Below, piece by piece: positions 12,308 through 12,711 of a stretch of DNA of 12,711 nt. Location of the stretch: NCBI GenBank assembly GCA_023428365.1, contig JAEYYQ010000470.1:1-12711 (forward strand), written 5' to 3'. Each line of letters begins with the position of its first letter. Positions within the stretch are counted from its first letter, which is position 1. The DNA is from Pseudomonadota bacterium (GTDB lineage Bacteria > Pseudomonadota > Alphaproteobacteria > Rhizobiales > Hyphomicrobiaceae). Both the position numbers and the translations under genes were made by a program. The notes under the pieces were generated by a model. That model was not told the DNA's origin. It did no database searches and was given only the letters and a program-made list of their open reading frames with translations.

Positions 12308-12711
12308 ACGACACGTTGACCCTCCGTCGTGTTACGGTGCGCGTGTTCCGGTGTCCGCTCGACCAGCCGGTGACGACGTCGTTTGGAACCATGCGTGATC
12401 GGCCCATGGTCATGATCGAGGTCGAGGACGATCAAGGTGTCCGTGGTTGGGGCGAGGCGTGGTGTAATTTCCCGGCTGTCGGCGCCGAACATCGCGCGCG
12501 CCTCGTCGACAGCGTCCTGACGCCATTGCTGCTCGGTCGCGCATTCCGCGATCCTGTCGAGGCGTTCGACCATATGACGGCCCGCACTGCTGTCCTCGCA
12601 TTGCAAAGTGCCGAGCCCGGACCTTTCGCACAGGCCATTGCCGGCGTCGATACGGCGTTATGGGATCTCGCGGCGCGTCGGGCGGGAAAGCCGCTATGGC
12701 AGCACCTCAAC
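12304..12711 (+). CDS. Mandelate racemase / muconate lactonizing enzyme family protein, N-terminal part
   Basis: The gene leaves the window after 136 residues. What is visible is the N-terminal capping domain of the enolase superfamily: VTVRVFRCPLDQPVTTSFG (10-28) with the MVMIEVEDDQGVRGWGEAW block (35-53), then AIAGVDTALWDLAARRAGKPLWQHL near the end (112-135), which leads into the catalytic barrel. The barrel, with its catalytic Lys/Asp/Glu/His residues, lies outside, so the reaction (racemisation, dehydration of a sugar acid, or cycloisomerisation) cannot be chosen. All members start by abstracting a proton next to a carboxylate, which suggests the locus handles a carboxylic acid. The start overlaps the GntR stop as ATGA. 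Confidence 0.9.
   Translation, partial: MNDTLTLRRVTVRVFRCPLDQPVTTSFGTMRDRPMVMIEVEDDQGVRGWGEAWCNFPAVGAEHRARLVDSVLTPLLLGRAFRDPVEAFDHMTARTAVLALQSAEPGPFAQAIAGVDTALWDLAARRAGKPLWQHLN

Noticed and set aside
1..12711. Mobile elements, CRISPR arrays, tRNA or rRNA genes.
   Set aside because: No repeats beyond the short dyads noted, no transposase or integrase motif, and no RNA gene signature was seen on either strand.

Overview
The window reads as a piece of a proteobacterial chromosome or large replicon, moderately GC-rich. The gene families point to a soil- or plant-associated Alpha- or Betaproteobacterium, but nothing here fixes the taxon. It is densely coded: 14 protein genes, two of them cut by the window ends, and no gap over about 165 bp. 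No rRNA, tRNA, CRISPR array, insertion sequence or phage gene was seen. Everything points to two neighbouring, separately regulated 'uptake plus oxidation' catabolic loci meeting tail to tail near position 7200.

Locus A (1-7185). A LysR-type regulator (minus strand, cut by the left edge) faces an eight-gene plus-strand operon. The genes are: a polar-amino-acid-type periplasmic binding protein, its ATPase, a single permease, a small 4-oxalocrotonate-tautomerase-family protein, a DadA-like FAD amine dehydrogenase, and three proteins matching the HcnC/HcnA/HcnB (also opine oxidase and D-hydroxyproline dehydrogenase) three-part flavin/iron-sulfur dehydrogenase. Spacing is tight, with three ATGA stop/start overlaps and one longer overlap. 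The 161-bp divergent promoter region carries two adjacent perfect short dyads with similar half-sites, the best candidate LysR operator. The likely job is import of an amino- or imino-acid-like compound, membrane-linked oxidation at the C-N bond, and tautomerisation or isomerisation of a product. The exact substrate cannot be read from sequence.

Locus B (7266-12711). A four-gene minus-strand operon encodes a NitT/TauT-type ABC transporter (permease, ATPase, Tat-type binding protein) and, last, a GMC-family (choline dehydrogenase-like) FAD alcohol dehydrogenase. It diverges from a HutC-type GntR regulator, which is translationally coupled to an enolase-superfamily (mandelate racemase/muconate lactonizing) enzyme running off the right edge. 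The 53-bp divergent gap and the permease start contain a perfect 10-bp inverted repeat with a 13-nt spacer, very probably the GntR operator. The likely job is regulated import of a small anionic or hydroxylated compound, followed by oxidation of an alcohol and an enolate-type step (racemisation, dehydration or cycloisomerisation).

The two loci share no obvious component and have different regulators, so they may serve different substrates. The most noteworthy items are the unusual enzyme mix of locus A, the amine-site change in its binding protein, the tautomerase lacking the Arg39 equivalent, and the two clear candidate operators.
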